Shown: in pieces, positions 34,142 to 43,894 of the stretch
How positions within the stretch are numbered: the stretch's first letter is position 1
How the letters are laid out: each line of letters opens with the position of its first letter
Assembly: GCF_001570625.1 (NCBI RefSeq)
Contig: NZ_BBQT01000011.1
Span: 1 to 64,000, forward strand
Direction of reading: 5' to 3'
Source: Syntrophomonas wolfei subsp. methylbutyratica
GTDB lineage: Bacteria; Bacillota; Syntrophomonadia; Syntrophomonadales; Syntrophomonadaceae
DNA: 64,000 bases
The notes under the pieces: model-generated
Database searches by the model: none
What the model was told of the DNA's origin: nothing
Seen by the model: the letters and a program-made list of their open reading frames with translations, nothing else
Program-made: the position numbers and the translations under genes

Positions 34142-36991
34142 TTATTTTCTGGCCCGCTGCTTGGCCGCCAGCAAGCGGGACATCCCATCTTTATCCTGCA
34201 TTGTTTTCTGTACTTTATCCTTTTCCAGAGCTTTATCCTTTTCGCTCCCTTCCCGAATTGGGATCGAGGCCTTCTCCGGCTTGCCACGGCCTTCATCCCC
34301 AATAAGCTGCCTTCCGCTCGACCTTTGTCTTTCCTGTTCATTTAAATCATCTTTCCGCTGGCGCAGGCGATTAAAAGTAACCGCCGCCGGGGTGGAGGTT
34401 AAAGCAGTCCCCTCTGGTTTTTTCCACCGCTGCCACCAGGCTTGCAGGTCACTTAAATTATAGGCCAGGCGGCGGTTGGCAATATCCAGGGGAAGCAGCA
34501 AAGCTGCCAGCATCAAGAACCAGGGCCAGAGTTCCCGTACACCGTGGGCGACAGGCAGGTTGGGAGCAAAGGCTTCGCGGGGCTCACTTATTATGCTGCC
34601 GCCTCCCGCTTGCGCCAGGGCCTGCAGGAATTTTTTATCGCTGCCGCTCTCGGCATATTCAGGGGAATAGGCCAGGGTTATCCCGCCGCTGGCCGACCTC
34701 AGTTCACCTTCGCTTCCTTGCTGGGTAACATTTATAAAATAGACCCCTGGTTCACCGGTGGAGAATCTTCCCTCATATCTTCCCGGAGCTACCGGTTCCA
34801 GTTTAATCTTCTGCGCCTTCAGTTCCGGGTCTACCACTACCGCCTCACTGGGCAAAGAAAGGGAGAGCTCGCGGGAATCTACCTGAATCAGACCTTGCCG
34901 GCCCTCCCGACTGGTTTTGAGCTCTAGCCTGGCATCCTGCTGGCTGCGGGGCAGGGTCCAGGAAATGAGGTTGCCCCAGAAATGATTGTAATCTCCCCAG
35001 GCCGTCCAGGCACTGGACCAGCGCCAACCACCATCAGTGGTGAAGGCGATGGAACGCCCCAGTCCATACTGCCACTGGGCCAGCACCGGGTCCTGGCGAT
35101 GGCTGGACAAAACCACCTGGGCCGCCTTCTTGGGCGTGGTGGCCACATAGCCTTCCAGCACCGGCACGGCGGAGATGCCATCCATTAGCGGGCTTTCCGC
35201 CGTCAATACGGGGAAAAAGCTTTCCTCTACCAGATAACTCTTTATGGCCTTCATGGTTTCTTTGGTAAATATGCGGGGAATATTGGAGATTTCATCACTG
35301 AAATAATACCGGCCCTGGCCCCATGCCGCCAGTTGTTCCAGCAAGAGGGTGTCCGCCCCCTCACCTACGGCCACCGTGGACATGGTTATCCCCGCCCGGG
35401 CCATTCTCCGGCTCAGAAAATAATAATCCCCGGTACTGGCCGACTGCCCATCGGTGAGCAGTATGATGTGTTTGAATTTGGTATGGGCATCTTTAAGGGC
35501 CGCATAAGCCAGGGCCAGGGCGGGATAAATGCTGGTGCCCCCGTCAGCCCGGATGGTGGCAATATCATCCTGTATGGCATCCTTGTCTTTAACCGCTTGA
35601 AATTCCACCACCATTTGAGCTGTATCATCAAAGGCTACTACCCCAGCCATATCCAGCGGCCCCAAAATACTGGTGGCCTGAATGGCGGCTTCTTTGGCCA
35701 GTTCCACCTTGCTGTAACCGCCGCTGCTCTCCGACATGCTGCCGGACTTATCGATAACCAGAACCAAACCCAGGCTGGGTATCTCCTTCTTTCCCCGTAA
35801 ATCCATATATACCGGCAGAGCTTTCTCCACCGGGGTGTTGAAATATCCTCCTGGTCCGAAACTGTCCTCTCCGCCCACCATTATTAATCCTTTGCCCAGG
35901 TCCCTGACCGCCGTATGTACAGCTTGCATGGCTTCGGCCCGGAGATCTTCCGCCGGTACATTGCAGAGAATCATCAGTCCGTAGCGCTGCAGTTCGGTCA
36001 AACTTGCCGGCAGTTCCCGCGGGGATAGCAGGTCATAGTCCATATTCAGTGAGGAGAGTACCGCTTCCAGGCCCCGGGCTTCTCCTTTTTTCCCTTCTAC
36101 CAGAAGCAGCCGGGGCGGACCCTGAACCATGCTAAAGGCATAGGCTTCGTTGTTATCCGCCACCCCATCCTGCTCCACTTCGATACTGGCCTGGAAGCTG
36201 TGAAACCCGGCTTCATCCAAAACGGAGGAATAAAGCAGCATATTTTCCCCCTGCCGGAGTTTGACTTCCTCCTCTCCGATCAATTCCTGATCCTGGTATA
36301 GACGAAGCCGGGCGGTGGTGGCAAAATTGCTCTCTATCCCCACTTTAAGCGGAAAATTTTCCCCGGCAAAAAGACTCTGAGGAACTTCCAGGCTCTTCAC
36401 CCGCGCGTCCCGGGTGGGGCTGCTTTCCAGGGGAAGCAAGTCAAGCCGTATCTTCTTCTCGGCCAGGTAAGCTGCTTCTTTCAAGGCGTCGCCATCATTC
36501 TGGCGTCCATCGGAGAGCAGCACCACCCGCCGCGAAAAACTATCGGGCATCAGAGCGTCAGCCAGCTTCAAGGCCTGCTCCGGCTTGCTGTAGTTCCGGT
36601 CCACCAGGCTTTCAATAGGATGCAAACGGCTGCTGTCGCTAAGGCTCTGGTCCACCAGGGCATTGCCGCCAAATACCACTACCCCCGCCTGGTCGTCCGC
36701 TTTCTTATGCTTCAAGGCTTCCCTGATGAAGTTTTCCGCCGCTTCCCGGCTGTTTTCGCAACTGGCGGAAAGATCCACGGCAAAGACCACACTCTGCCGC
36801 TCCAGTGGAAACCGCAGTTCCAGCCCGGCCAGGGCCAGTATGAGACTTAAAAGCAGAAGGCTTCTTAACAATAAGGCCAGATTGCGCCGAAAAGCAGGCA
36901 AATGCCCGGAATCGCGGTACCAGAGATAAAGCGGGAAGAAAGCCAGGGGAATTATAAGCAATAAAAGGGGGTGACTAAAATTAATAGCCAC
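34142..36991 (-). CDS. Large membrane protein with two VWA-like domains and a GATase-like domain
   Basis: About 949 residues. Two N-terminal helices (PLLLLIIPLAFFPLYL and LLRSLLLLSLILALAG) precede a first VWA-like domain (VVFAVDLSASCEN), a Rossmann/GATase1-like region (LRAEAMQAVHTAVRDLGKGL, then MVGGEDSFGPGGYFN) and a second VWA domain with the MIDAS DKSGSMS and ILLTDGQS. A helix (LWPWFLMLAALLLPL) and a charged low-complexity tail end it. I choose GTG 36991, eight bases after GGGAGGTG; it overlaps the previous gene by 11 bases. It belongs to the MoxR/DUF58/VWA cluster and probably acts in envelope assembly or stress. Confidence 0.85.
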   Translation of the reverse strand: MAINFSHPLLLLIIPLAFFPLYLWYRDSGHLPAFRRNLALLLRSLLLLSLILALAGLELRFPLERQSVVFAVDLSASCENSREAAENFIREALKHKKADDQAGVVVFGGNALVDQSLSDSSRLHPIESLVDRNYSKPEQALKLADALMPDSFSRRVVLLSDGRQNDGDALKEAAYLAEKKIRLDLLPLESSPTRDARVKSLEVPQSLFAGENFPLKVGIESNFATTARLRLYQDQELIGEEEVKLRQGENMLLYSSVLDEAGFHSFQASIEVEQDGVADNNEAYAFSMVQGPPRLLLVEGKKGEARGLEAVLSSLNMDYDLLSPRELPASLTELQRYGLMILCNVPAEDLRAEAMQAVHTAVRDLGKGLIMVGGEDSFGPGGYFNTPVEKALPVYMDLRGKKEIPSLGLVLVIDKSGSMSESSGGYSKVELAKEAAIQATSILGPLDMAGVVAFDDTAQMVVEFQAVKDKDAIQDDIATIRADGGTSIYPALALAYAALKDAHTKFKHIILLTDGQSASTGDYYFLSRRMARAGITMSTVAVGEGADTLLLEQLAAWGQGRYYFSDEISNIPRIFTKETMKAIKSYLVEESFFPVLTAESPLMDGISAVPVLEGYVATTPKKAAQVVLSSHRQDPVLAQWQYGLGRSIAFTTDGGWRWSSAWTAWGDYNHFWGNLISWTLPRSQQDARLELKTSREGRQGLIQVDSRELSLSLPSEAVVVDPELKAQKIKLEPVAPGRYEGRFSTGEPGVYFINVTQQGSEGELRSASGGITLAYSPEYAESGSDKKFLQALAQAGGGSIISEPREAFAPNLPVAHGVRELWPWFLMLAALLLPLDIANRRLAYNLSDLQAWWQRWKKPEGTALTSTPAAVTFNRLRQRKDDLNEQERQRSSGRQLIGDEGRGKPEKASIPIREGSEKDKALEKDKVQKTMQDKDGMSRLLAAKQRARK

Positions 36992-38804
36992 GGCGGTACA
37001 CCTCCCATTCCAGCAGGAGCAAGAGTAAAACCGCCCAGCACAGCCAGGGCCAGAGTTCTTTTTTGCCCAGCCGCTCCCCCCCGCCCCTGCTTTCAGCTTC
37101 AAAGGCCTGCCAGGGCAGGGTGGCTGGCTTTATATCTGATTCCAGAGGGTCACCCTGGTTCCTGGCCAGAAAATTGCTTTCTATCCTATCGCCCAGAACC
37201 TGGTTTATTTGGTACAGACCCGGATGACTGGCGCTGAAAGAACGCGGAAAAGGAGGTAAATATCGCTCTTCTTTTTCTCCCGGCCTCTGCAGGTATATCG
37301 CTTCTGCTTCCGGATGGGGGTCAAAGCTGATGCGACTGCGATTCAGATCAAAACTTGCTCCGGCATTCCCGGGCAACAGCCAGCCCACTAAATTGTGCAC
37401 CAGGATGGGGAAACCAGTTTGCAAAGGGATATTGCTCTCGTGCAAGTCAAAAGAGAAAATGGCCACCCGGCCCGATAACTGGCCGGCCAGCAATAGAGGA
37501 ACACCTTCGCTTTCCAATAGAGTTCTGGCCCAATCCGGGCAAAGCAGCTTCTGGCTCCGGGCTACCTGCCAGTCACTGCTATCGATATAGCGCAGGTTGG
37601 AATCCTCCCCGGCGGCTTTTATCCCGCTGAGGTTTTTGGCTTCACCGTTTATGGCCAGCCAGGGATTGCCCGGCGGGGGATTGACTATTATAATACTGGC
37701 CTGGGGCAGGCCGGCGGGCAGCCAGCTGTCAAAGATAAACAACTGGTAATCAGCGAGAGCGGGGTCGTATTCAGCGGGACTGGTTTTGAATAATTCCAAT
37801 CCCGGCAGGAGGTTTAAAGCCTTTTCCAGGAAAAGGTTACCCTGGCTTACCAGTAGGGCCCGGTTCTCCGTTAATTCCTCCACCACTGCCCAGGCTTCGT
37901 TATCAGCCGGCAGGAAATCAGGCCGCTGCAAAATAGCCTGAATACTCTCTGCCCCAGCGGGCAAATCCTCCCAGATTATCTCTCGGGCTCCTTCTGCTTC
38001 CAGCTTTATTTCCCTGATATCGAACAGTTCCCCATCGACCCGGAGTTCAATATCGCTTACTACCGCCTTTTCGCCAAAATTCTGCACCCGGGCCAAGGCC
38101 AGAACCTGCCCTGAGTCCCGACGGGTAGCCAGGGTGGTAATGGCCAGGTTGTCACTCCCCCGGCCAATTTGAATAAACTCCACCGGGCATTTGATTCCGG
38201 GGTCATGCTCCATTGGCAAGGTTTTGCCATCGCTGACTATAAGCAACATAATATCTCGGGAATCGCGACTAAGTGAAGCAATTAAGGATAGGGCTGCTTC
38301 CAGGTCGGCCCGCCCCGTCTCCAGTTGCGCATCCCGCAAGGCCCGGCGCAGCTCATTCTTGTCGCCGCTCGCCGCCTGCAGGACTTCCGGTTGCTCTCCC
38401 ATTTTGATAAGGGTCATTTTCTCCCCCGGGCCCAGCCGGTCGATAAGCTTCTCCACCTCTTTTTGGGCCATTCCCCAGCGTGATGGCGTCACATCACTGG
38501 CCATCATGCTGGCGGAAGCATCAAGTACTACCAGCAGCTGCTTCTCCAAGCCCCCAGCCACCGGAAGGTAAGGGCGGCTCAGGGCCATTACCAGCAAGAC
38601 GGCTGCCAGCAGCTGCAGGAAAAGCAGCAGATTCTTCTTCAAACGCTGCCAGGGGGTAGTGGCCTCCATATCCTTCAAGACTTCTTCCCAGAGGTAGGTA
38701 CTGGAAATAACTTTTTCCTGAAAACGCCTTTTAAGGAGATATAGCAGAATTATTAGCGGAATTATAGCGGCAAAGCCAAGGCCTGCCGGGTTAAGCAAGG
38801 ACAA
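36981..38804 (-). CDS. BatA-like membrane protein with VWA domain
   Basis: A 607-residue protein. The aerotolerance-regulator N-terminal domain (LLNPAGLGFAAIIPLIILLY, then YLWEEVLKDMEATTPWQRLK) has two helices. A VWA domain with DASASM follows at about 85-240, then a beta-rich region, a GATase-like stretch, and a final helix (LWPWLCWAVLLLLLLEW). The MIDAS has DASAS rather than DxSGS, still compatible with metal binding. It is co-transcribed with DUF58 and MoxR genes, the usual partners of Bat proteins. Confidence 0.88.
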   Translation of the reverse strand: MSLLNPAGLGFAAIIPLIILLYLLKRRFQEKVISSTYLWEEVLKDMEATTPWQRLKKNLLLFLQLLAAVLLVMALSRPYLPVAGGLEKQLLVVLDASASMMASDVTPSRWGMAQKEVEKLIDRLGPGEKMTLIKMGEQPEVLQAASGDKNELRRALRDAQLETGRADLEAALSLIASLSRDSRDIMLLIVSDGKTLPMEHDPGIKCPVEFIQIGRGSDNLAITTLATRRDSGQVLALARVQNFGEKAVVSDIELRVDGELFDIREIKLEAEGAREIIWEDLPAGAESIQAILQRPDFLPADNEAWAVVEELTENRALLVSQGNLFLEKALNLLPGLELFKTSPAEYDPALADYQLFIFDSWLPAGLPQASIIIVNPPPGNPWLAINGEAKNLSGIKAAGEDSNLRYIDSSDWQVARSQKLLCPDWARTLLESEGVPLLLAGQLSGRVAIFSFDLHESNIPLQTGFPILVHNLVGWLLPGNAGASFDLNRSRISFDPHPEAEAIYLQRPGEKEERYLPPFPRSFSASHPGLYQINQVLGDRIESNFLARNQGDPLESDIKPATLPWQAFEAESRGGGERLGKKELWPWLCWAVLLLLLLEWEVYRRGY

Positions 38805-38855
38805 AATTCTCTCCTCCCCATATTGTAAAGTGAGAGGTATTGACTGACGAGCTTT

Positions 38856-39734
38856 TTAAGCAAGTATTCCCGCCCGGGGAAGCAGTTGTAAAATCAGCTC
38901 TTCGAAAGGGGTGGCACTGCTGACCTGCAGAAATCCTATCCCCCGCCGGAAACAGAAGTCACGGTTCGCCTCGGTAAAATCATCCAGCTTCTTCCGGTAG
39001 GCCTTGAGTAAACGCGAGCTGGCACTGATTTCCCGGCTTTCACCGCTTTCACTGTCCAAAAGCCGCCAGTCTCCATGCAGGGTCGGGTTGATTTCCTCCG
39101 GGGCCAGCAATTGCAAAACTATAACTTCCTGCCGCAGGTACTGGAGGAATTTGACCCCATCGTGAAAGCCGTGGGGAGACAGGAGGTCGGATATAAGCAA
39201 AGCAACCCCGGGACCGCGAGAAAAGCGGCCATACTCGCGTAAGGCCTGGTTCAAATTGGTGCTGCCGGCGAAAGAAAGCTGCCCCAGGAAAGTCCAGGCC
39301 TGGTCTATGCCGGTTTTCCCCCGCAAGGGGGCCTGATAGGCAGCGAGTTGCTCAGAGCAGGCGGCGATGGCTACCCGGTCATAAGCCGCCAGAGCCAAAT
39401 AGGAAAAAGCAGCAGCCAACTGCAAGGCCAGCCGCTCTTTGGGAGGCTCCCCCCAGGACATAGACTTGCTGACATCAATAAATATATTTAAGAGCAGATC
39501 CTGCTCTTCCATAAACAGTTTTACAAAGAGTTTTTCCGTACGGGCGTAACTATTCCAATCAATATAACGAAAATCATCGCCGCTGGAATAATTGCGAAAG
39601 TCGGCGAATTCCACCGATTGTCCTTTAAGCGGTGAACGCCTTTCCCCACTGTTTTTACCCGCCCGCATTTTCCGGCTTACCAGGCGCAAATGCTCCAGGC
39701 GCTTTAAAAAATCCTCATCAAATATATTTTTCAT
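38856..39734 (-). CDS. DUF58 family protein
   Basis: A 292-residue DUF58 protein: FADFRNYSSGDDFRYIDWNS followed by ARTEKLFVKLFMEEQ is the family hallmark, and a VWA-like fold with FIDVSKSMS follows. DUF58 proteins are encoded next to MoxR ATPases and VWA proteins and are thought to work with them in assembly of protein complexes. No membrane helix is present, unlike the long DUF58 type. Confidence 0.92.
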   Translation of the reverse strand: MKNIFDEDFLKRLEHLRLVSRKMRAGKNSGERRSPLKGQSVEFADFRNYSSGDDFRYIDWNSYARTEKLFVKLFMEEQDLLLNIFIDVSKSMSWGEPPKERLALQLAAAFSYLALAAYDRVAIAACSEQLAAYQAPLRGKTGIDQAWTFLGQLSFAGSTNLNQALREYGRFSRGPGVALLISDLLSPHGFHDGVKFLQYLRQEVIVLQLLAPEEINPTLHGDWRLLDSESGESREISASSRLLKAYRKKLDDFTEANRDFCFRRGIGFLQVSSATPFEELILQLLPRAGILA

Positions 39735-39835
39735 AATAACCCCTTAAGAAAAGGTCCTCCTTACCCTTCACCCTGTCGGATACGCCTGATTCTCTCTGCG
39801 ATCGCTATTGTGGTAGCGCACCCACCATCGTTCAA

Positions 39836-40810
39836 CTATCGTTCATCATTGGTAGCGGCCAGGAGCTCGCCAATCAAGTCATCTATCTTGATCCCCTCGG
39901 CCTCACCTTCAAAGTTCAGGATGATGCGATGACGCAAAACCGGGTAGGCCAGTTCCTCAATATCAGCAAAGGCAACATTATAGCGTCCCTCCATCAAAGC
40001 CCGAACCCGGGCACCAGCCAGCAAAGCCTGCCCCGCGCGGGGCGAAGCTCCGTAGCGTACATATTTTCTGACTATTTCCGGGGCGTAAGGACTGTCCGGA
40101 TGACTGGCCAAAACCAGCTTTACTATGCGCCGGTTCACCCGCTCGGCCACCGGCACCCCGGCAGCGATATCCCGCATGGCCAGAACTTCTTCCCCGCTGG
40201 CTATCCGCTCCAAATCCCCGGGGTCCGAAGCCATATCCCGGCTTATAATAGCGGCCAGTTCCTCTTCCGCGGGAAATTCCACCAGCAATTTAAACAAAAA
40301 GCGGTCGGTCTGCGCCTCGGGCAAGGGATAGGTGCCTTCCATCTCCAGGGGATTCTGGGTCGCCAGCACAAAAAAGGGATGCGGCAATTTACGGGTCTTG
40401 CCCCCGGCGGTTACGGTTCTCTCCTGCATAGCTTCCAGCAAGGCACTCTGCGTTTTGGGCGTGGCGCGGTTGATTTCGTCCGCCAGTACGATATTGGCGA
40501 ATACCGGCCCCGGCTGAAACTGAAAAGCCCGGCGGCCTTCGGCATCCTCGGAAATTATGCTGGTTCCAACTATGTCCGCCGGCATCAGGTCAGGGGTGAA
40601 CTGCACCCGTTTGAAGTCCAGGGAAAGCACCTGACTCAAGGTCTTCACCAGCATGGTCTTCCCCAAACCGGGAACGCCCTCCAGGAGAACATTCCCCCCG
40701 GCCAGCAAGGCAATAAGGCTGTGCCTTATTATCTGCTTCTGCCCCACCATCACGCGGGCTATTTCAGCCTCGATCTGCCTGGCTTTATCTACGAATTCAT
40801 CAATATCCAC
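39836..40810 (-). CDS. MoxR-family AAA+ ATPase
   Basis: A MoxR ATPase of about 324 residues: Walker A LEGVPGLGKTM, FTPDLMPADIVGT, Walker B IVLADEINRATPKTQSALLE, sensor region VLATQNPLEMEGTYPLPEAQ and DRFLFKL. Usually it acts as a chaperone with VWA proteins, here encoded just downstream. The GTG at 40810 has AAGGGGGG seven bases upstream and gives VDIDEFVDKARQ; the ATG at 40873 adds 21 less conserved residues. The flanks carry short repeats of GAACGATAGTT. Confidence 0.93.
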   Translation of the reverse strand: MDIDEFVDKARQIEAEIARVMVGQKQIIRHSLIALLAGGNVLLEGVPGLGKTMLVKTLSQVLSLDFKRVQFTPDLMPADIVGTSIISEDAEGRRAFQFQPGPVFANIVLADEINRATPKTQSALLEAMQERTVTAGGKTRKLPHPFFVLATQNPLEMEGTYPLPEAQTDRFLFKLLVEFPAEEELAAIISRDMASDPGDLERIASGEEVLAMRDIAAGVPVAERVNRRIVKLVLASHPDSPYAPEIVRKYVRYGASPRAGQALLAGARVRALMEGRYNVAFADIEELAYPVLRHRIILNFEGEAEGIKIDDLIGELLAATNDER

Positions 40811-40978
40811 TTCCTGGCCCCCCTTGTACGCTATATCCTTACTAATTGCCCCGTGGCCGGGGATCGCAACCACTAACGATGAACGATAGTTTAGCCGTAG
40901 TTGAACAATGGTTGAATGATTGTTTAACGATGGTTAAACTATTACGTCCATTCCGTCTTCCGCATTCCGTCTTCCACT

Positions 40979-41440
40979 TTATTCCTCCAGGGAGGAAAAA
41001 TAGTTTTTAACCACTTTCGTCATACCGGAGGGAATGGGCTGGCGATCCAGCGATTCCCGGGCTGCCTGGCTATACTCGGCCAAAACTTCCCGATAAGGCC
41101 GCATACTCCCCGGCATTATGGCGGGATCATCGGTTTCTATCAGCTGCTGGGGCCCCTCACCGGCCTGGCCCCGCACCTGGGATATCTCTCCGCTTCGCCC
41201 GATTCGCTGCGGGTCATATATCTTTTCATAGTCCCCCCACTTCATTACCGCCAGGTCACCGGCTCCCGGCTCCGGCGAGGAAGAAGATTGGCCCAGGGAA
41301 GAATTATTGCCGCTGCCGCTGCCCAGTCCGGCCCCGCTGCCGCTGCCTTGCCCACTGCCCTGCTGCCCGCCTTGCTGTCCACTGCCGCCTGAACTGCCGT
41401 TATTTCCTGCCCCCTGCTGTCCAGCAGAGGAAGCAGAGCT
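40979..41440 (-). pseudogene. C-terminal part of the DUF4175-like protein, separated by an in-frame TGA
   Basis: In the same frame as the 426-residue protein encoded upstream, the sequence continues after TGA 41443-41441 for 153 codons without another stop. The first part is a Gly/Ser/Gln-rich linker. The last 85 residues (from MKWGDYEKIYDPQ) form a compact module ending SGMTKVVKNYFSSLEE, typical of the extreme C-terminus of such large membrane proteins. Translation from ATG 41245 is possible but its ribosome site is weak. Either the gene is newly broken, or the TGA is read through, or the sequence has an error. Confidence 0.6.
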
Positions 41441-42712
41441 TCAGGTACCCCCGCCCGCACCGGAACCCGAACTGCAACTATCCGGCGCAGCGCTGTTGGC
41501 TCCGCCTTGAGCCCCGCTACCACTACTGCCGGCGCTAGGGCCCGCCGTATTGTTCCCACTGCCGCCGCTGCTGTCGGCCGTATTACTGCCGTAGCCTTGA
41601 GAAGATGCCCATTGAGAAGGGGAAGCACTGCCGGCAGCCAGCAGGGCCTGGCGGGAATTCTGAACCGCCCGCAAAGCCCGGTTCAACTCGGCCATTGCTG
41701 CTGCTCTTCCCTCCTGCCGGGTGGCTGCGCTATCCTTAATATTAGAAGCAGACCCGCCGTGATTGACCGGCTCCAGAGAATTGGAGCCAGCATTGGCTCC
41801 CGTATCGCTGGAAGAATCGCCTTTCCCTTCTTTACCGGGAGATTCCTCTCCTTCGCTTCCGGGTGCTTTCGGCTCATCCCGCCCATTATCCCTATCTTTA
41901 CTATCCTCCGTAGCTGCTTCCGGCCTTTCCTGTCCGGGCTTAAACGAAGCCAGAGCTGGCGCATTCAGCCTTCCCTGCCGGAGGTTATCCAGTCTTAATT
42001 GCTCCAGCGTTTCCTCCGCCTGGGCCAGTGATTTGAGAGCCTTTTTCATATCACCTGCCTCTTGTAAATCCTTTTGCAATTTTTCCAGAGAACTTACGGT
42101 CTTCTCTAATTCCTTTACCGGGATGGGGCCGGATTTGGCCTGAATTTCCTTTTTCACGGCTTCAATTTTCTTTTCCTGCCGCACTATCTCTTTTTTTACC
42201 GCTATTGCTCTATCTACTTCCGCCTGCTGAGGATTGGGCAAAAAACAAAATAACCCTACCAGCAACAGGATTACTGTTATGATTTTTCCTTCCCGGGCTG
42301 GAAAAATAAAGGGGAAAGCCGTCCTGAAATCAAAGGCCTGTAGTTGTTTCCGAGCATCCCGCCGCTGCCGCCGAATCATTTCCGAATCCTCAGCCGACAA
42401 TTCCAGAGCGGTGGAAACTCTCTCCTGCAAGCCTTTAGCATCGCTCATACAGGCTGCGGTCCATAAATCCGGGCGCCGCCAAAAAGCCCAACCCCAAGCC
42501 AGAAGCAGGCTCGCTCCCAGGGTATACAGGCAAAGCTGCTTTACTCCCACCCAGGGGAAGAAAAAGGAGAGCAGGAGCAAAAAGGCGGATAGGAGCAAAG
42601 CTCCGGCCAGCCCCCGCAGCAGCCAATGCAGGTAATGCTGCAGTTGGATTCTGCGCAGTACCGGCCGCAGGGCTGCAATTATTCTCTTGTCCCCGTAATC
42701 TTTAAAACTCAT
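41441..42712 (-). CDS. Coiled-coil membrane protein of the MoxR cluster, N-terminal part
   Basis: The chain has 423 residues up to an in-frame TGA. Two N-terminal helices (LAGALLLSAFLLLLSFFF and LCLYTLGASLLLAWGWAF) are followed by a DUF4175-like basic region, a third helix (IITVILLLVGLFCFLP), long coiled coils (about 165-245), and a highly charged then Gly/Ser/Asn-rich low-complexity segment. The ATG at 42712 is preferred over TTG 42721. It leads into MoxR, DUF58 and VWA genes. The stop lies in the linker before a conserved-looking C-terminal module, so the full protein would have 577 residues. Confidence 0.7.
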   Translation of the reverse strand: MSFKDYGDKRIIAALRPVLRRIQLQHYLHWLLRGLAGALLLSAFLLLLSFFFPWVGVKQLCLYTLGASLLLAWGWAFWRRPDLWTAACMSDAKGLQERVSTALELSAEDSEMIRRQRRDARKQLQAFDFRTAFPFIFPAREGKIITVILLLVGLFCFLPNPQQAEVDRAIAVKKEIVRQEKKIEAVKKEIQAKSGPIPVKELEKTVSSLEKLQKDLQEAGDMKKALKSLAQAEETLEQLRLDNLRQGRLNAPALASFKPGQERPEAATEDSKDRDNGRDEPKAPGSEGEESPGKEGKGDSSSDTGANAGSNSLEPVNHGGSASNIKDSAATRQEGRAAAMAELNRALRAVQNSRQALLAAGSASPSQWASSQGYGSNTADSSGGSGNNTAGPSAGSSGSGAQGGANSAAPDSCSSGSGAGGGT

Positions 42713-42719
42713 AATATGC

Positions 42720-42763
42720 AAAAACCTCTTTTGTTGCAGAAGGGTTGCATAAATATACGAAGC
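42720..42763 (+). repeat. 45-base repeat, second copy
   Basis: AAAAACCTCTTTTGTTGCAG, AAGGGTTGCATAAATATACG, AAGC; matches 25626-25670. It lies in the 250-base gap between the ABC-2 permease gene and the coiled-coil protein gene, which otherwise shows nothing. Confidence 0.6.
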
Positions 42764-42964
42764 GAGCGCTATATTTATACAAGCCCATGCATAATTATAA
42801 TTTTTAGCAGTAGAACCCTCTATGGCCAGGGGTCACAACTACCTGAATTAGTAGGCCTTGGAATAGTAAGATGTAGCAGGAAATGGATTAAACCCCTCAC
42901 CCCTTACTCCTCACTTTCATACTATTCACATCCTGAATCTACTAACAGCGATTGCCGTTGAGCC

Positions 42965-43894
42965 CTAGCCTTGCACCGGTGCCGATTCCGCCTCTGTTTC
43001 CACCACCGCAGGATTTTTCCGCAAGCGTTTGAAACGCCCCACCGGGTCCAGCAAAAACACGGTAAGCAGGAGCAAGACTATAATCAACACCCCATCAAAA
43101 ATAAAATTATACCGCCAGGGGCTCAAAGCCTGGCTGGCGGCGGCATTATAACCATAAGTACGGTAGCCCCCCAGAAAGCTGCTCATAATACCAACGCCTG
43201 CCGCCTGGTTGGGGAAGATGGAGAAAAGGGCTACCAGGGGATTGGCATAGGAAAAGTACTGGGCCGTGACCTGGGAATTGGGACCGGTCCCTATCCCCTG
43301 TAAGAACACCGTTACAGCCAGGGTTCCCACCAGGAACAACAAGACCACCACATAGCTGACCACCATGGAAACCTGGGTGCGTTTGAACAGGGTTGAGCAG
43401 AAGATGCCGATAACTCCAAAAGTAATGGCTGTAGCCAGAGATACCAGGATAACCCGGCCCATATCACTCAGCAGTACTCCCCCAAAGAAGTAGACGATAG
43501 CAAAGACCGGCAGGGAAGCAATCACCAGCAAGAGTATATAACTTATGGAAGACAGGAGCTTATTCAGGACAATAGAAGCTGAAGACAGGCGGGTACAAAG
43601 CAAAAGATCAAAGGTCTGCCGTTCCCGTTCCCCGTTTATTACTCCGGCAGTCAGGGCCGGGGTTACAAAAGAAAGCAATAAGAGTTGAAAAACACTCAGT
43701 ATAATAAATATCTGCGGGCCTACATCCGGACCGAAACCGGAATAAAAACCGCGCTTTTGCTGCATCCAGTAATAAGCCAGGGTGATCAAGCCCAGCAGTG
43801 CCAGGTAAAGGCTTATCATCAGCGGCGATTTCCAATTCCTCATACGGGAGCAAAATTCCTTGGCCAGAATCGGGTTTAATACCAGGCTCTTCAT
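42965..43894 (-). CDS. ABC-2 type transporter permease
   Basis: A 309-residue permease with six hydrophobic helices. INGERERQTFDLLLCTRLSS after the second helix is the coupling signature of NosY/GldF-like ABC-2 permeases. It overlaps the ATPase gene by one base. With the large exported proteins upstream and MoxR/VWA genes downstream, it recalls Gld-type envelope transport clusters, though function here is unknown. Confidence 0.88.
   Translation of the reverse strand: MKSLVLNPILAKEFCSRMRNWKSPLMISLYLALLGLITLAYYWMQQKRGFYSGFGPDVGPQIFIILSVFQLLLLSFVTPALTAGVINGERERQTFDLLLCTRLSSASIVLNKLLSSISYILLLVIASLPVFAIVYFFGGVLLSDMGRVILVSLATAITFGVIGIFCSTLFKRTQVSMVVSYVVVLLFLVGTLAVTVFLQGIGTGPNSQVTAQYFSYANPLVALFSIFPNQAAGVGIMSSFLGGYRTYGYNAAASQALSPWRYNFIFDGVLIIVLLLLTVFLLDPVGRFKRLRKNPAVVETEAESAPVQG

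Noticed and set aside
39929-40876. 315-codon plus-strand frame opposite the MoxR gene
   Set aside because: The minus strand encodes an unmistakable MoxR ATPase; the plus frame is its shadow.
41245-41628. 127-codon frame overlapping the broken coiled-coil protein gene
   Set aside because: It is out of frame with both the N- and C-terminal parts and consists of Ala/Val runs produced by reading Gly/Ser repeats in the wrong frame.
42720-42763. ArgR box reading of the GCATAAATATAC core
   Set aside because: Only part of the consensus fits and no arginine gene is near; kept as an unassigned repeat.
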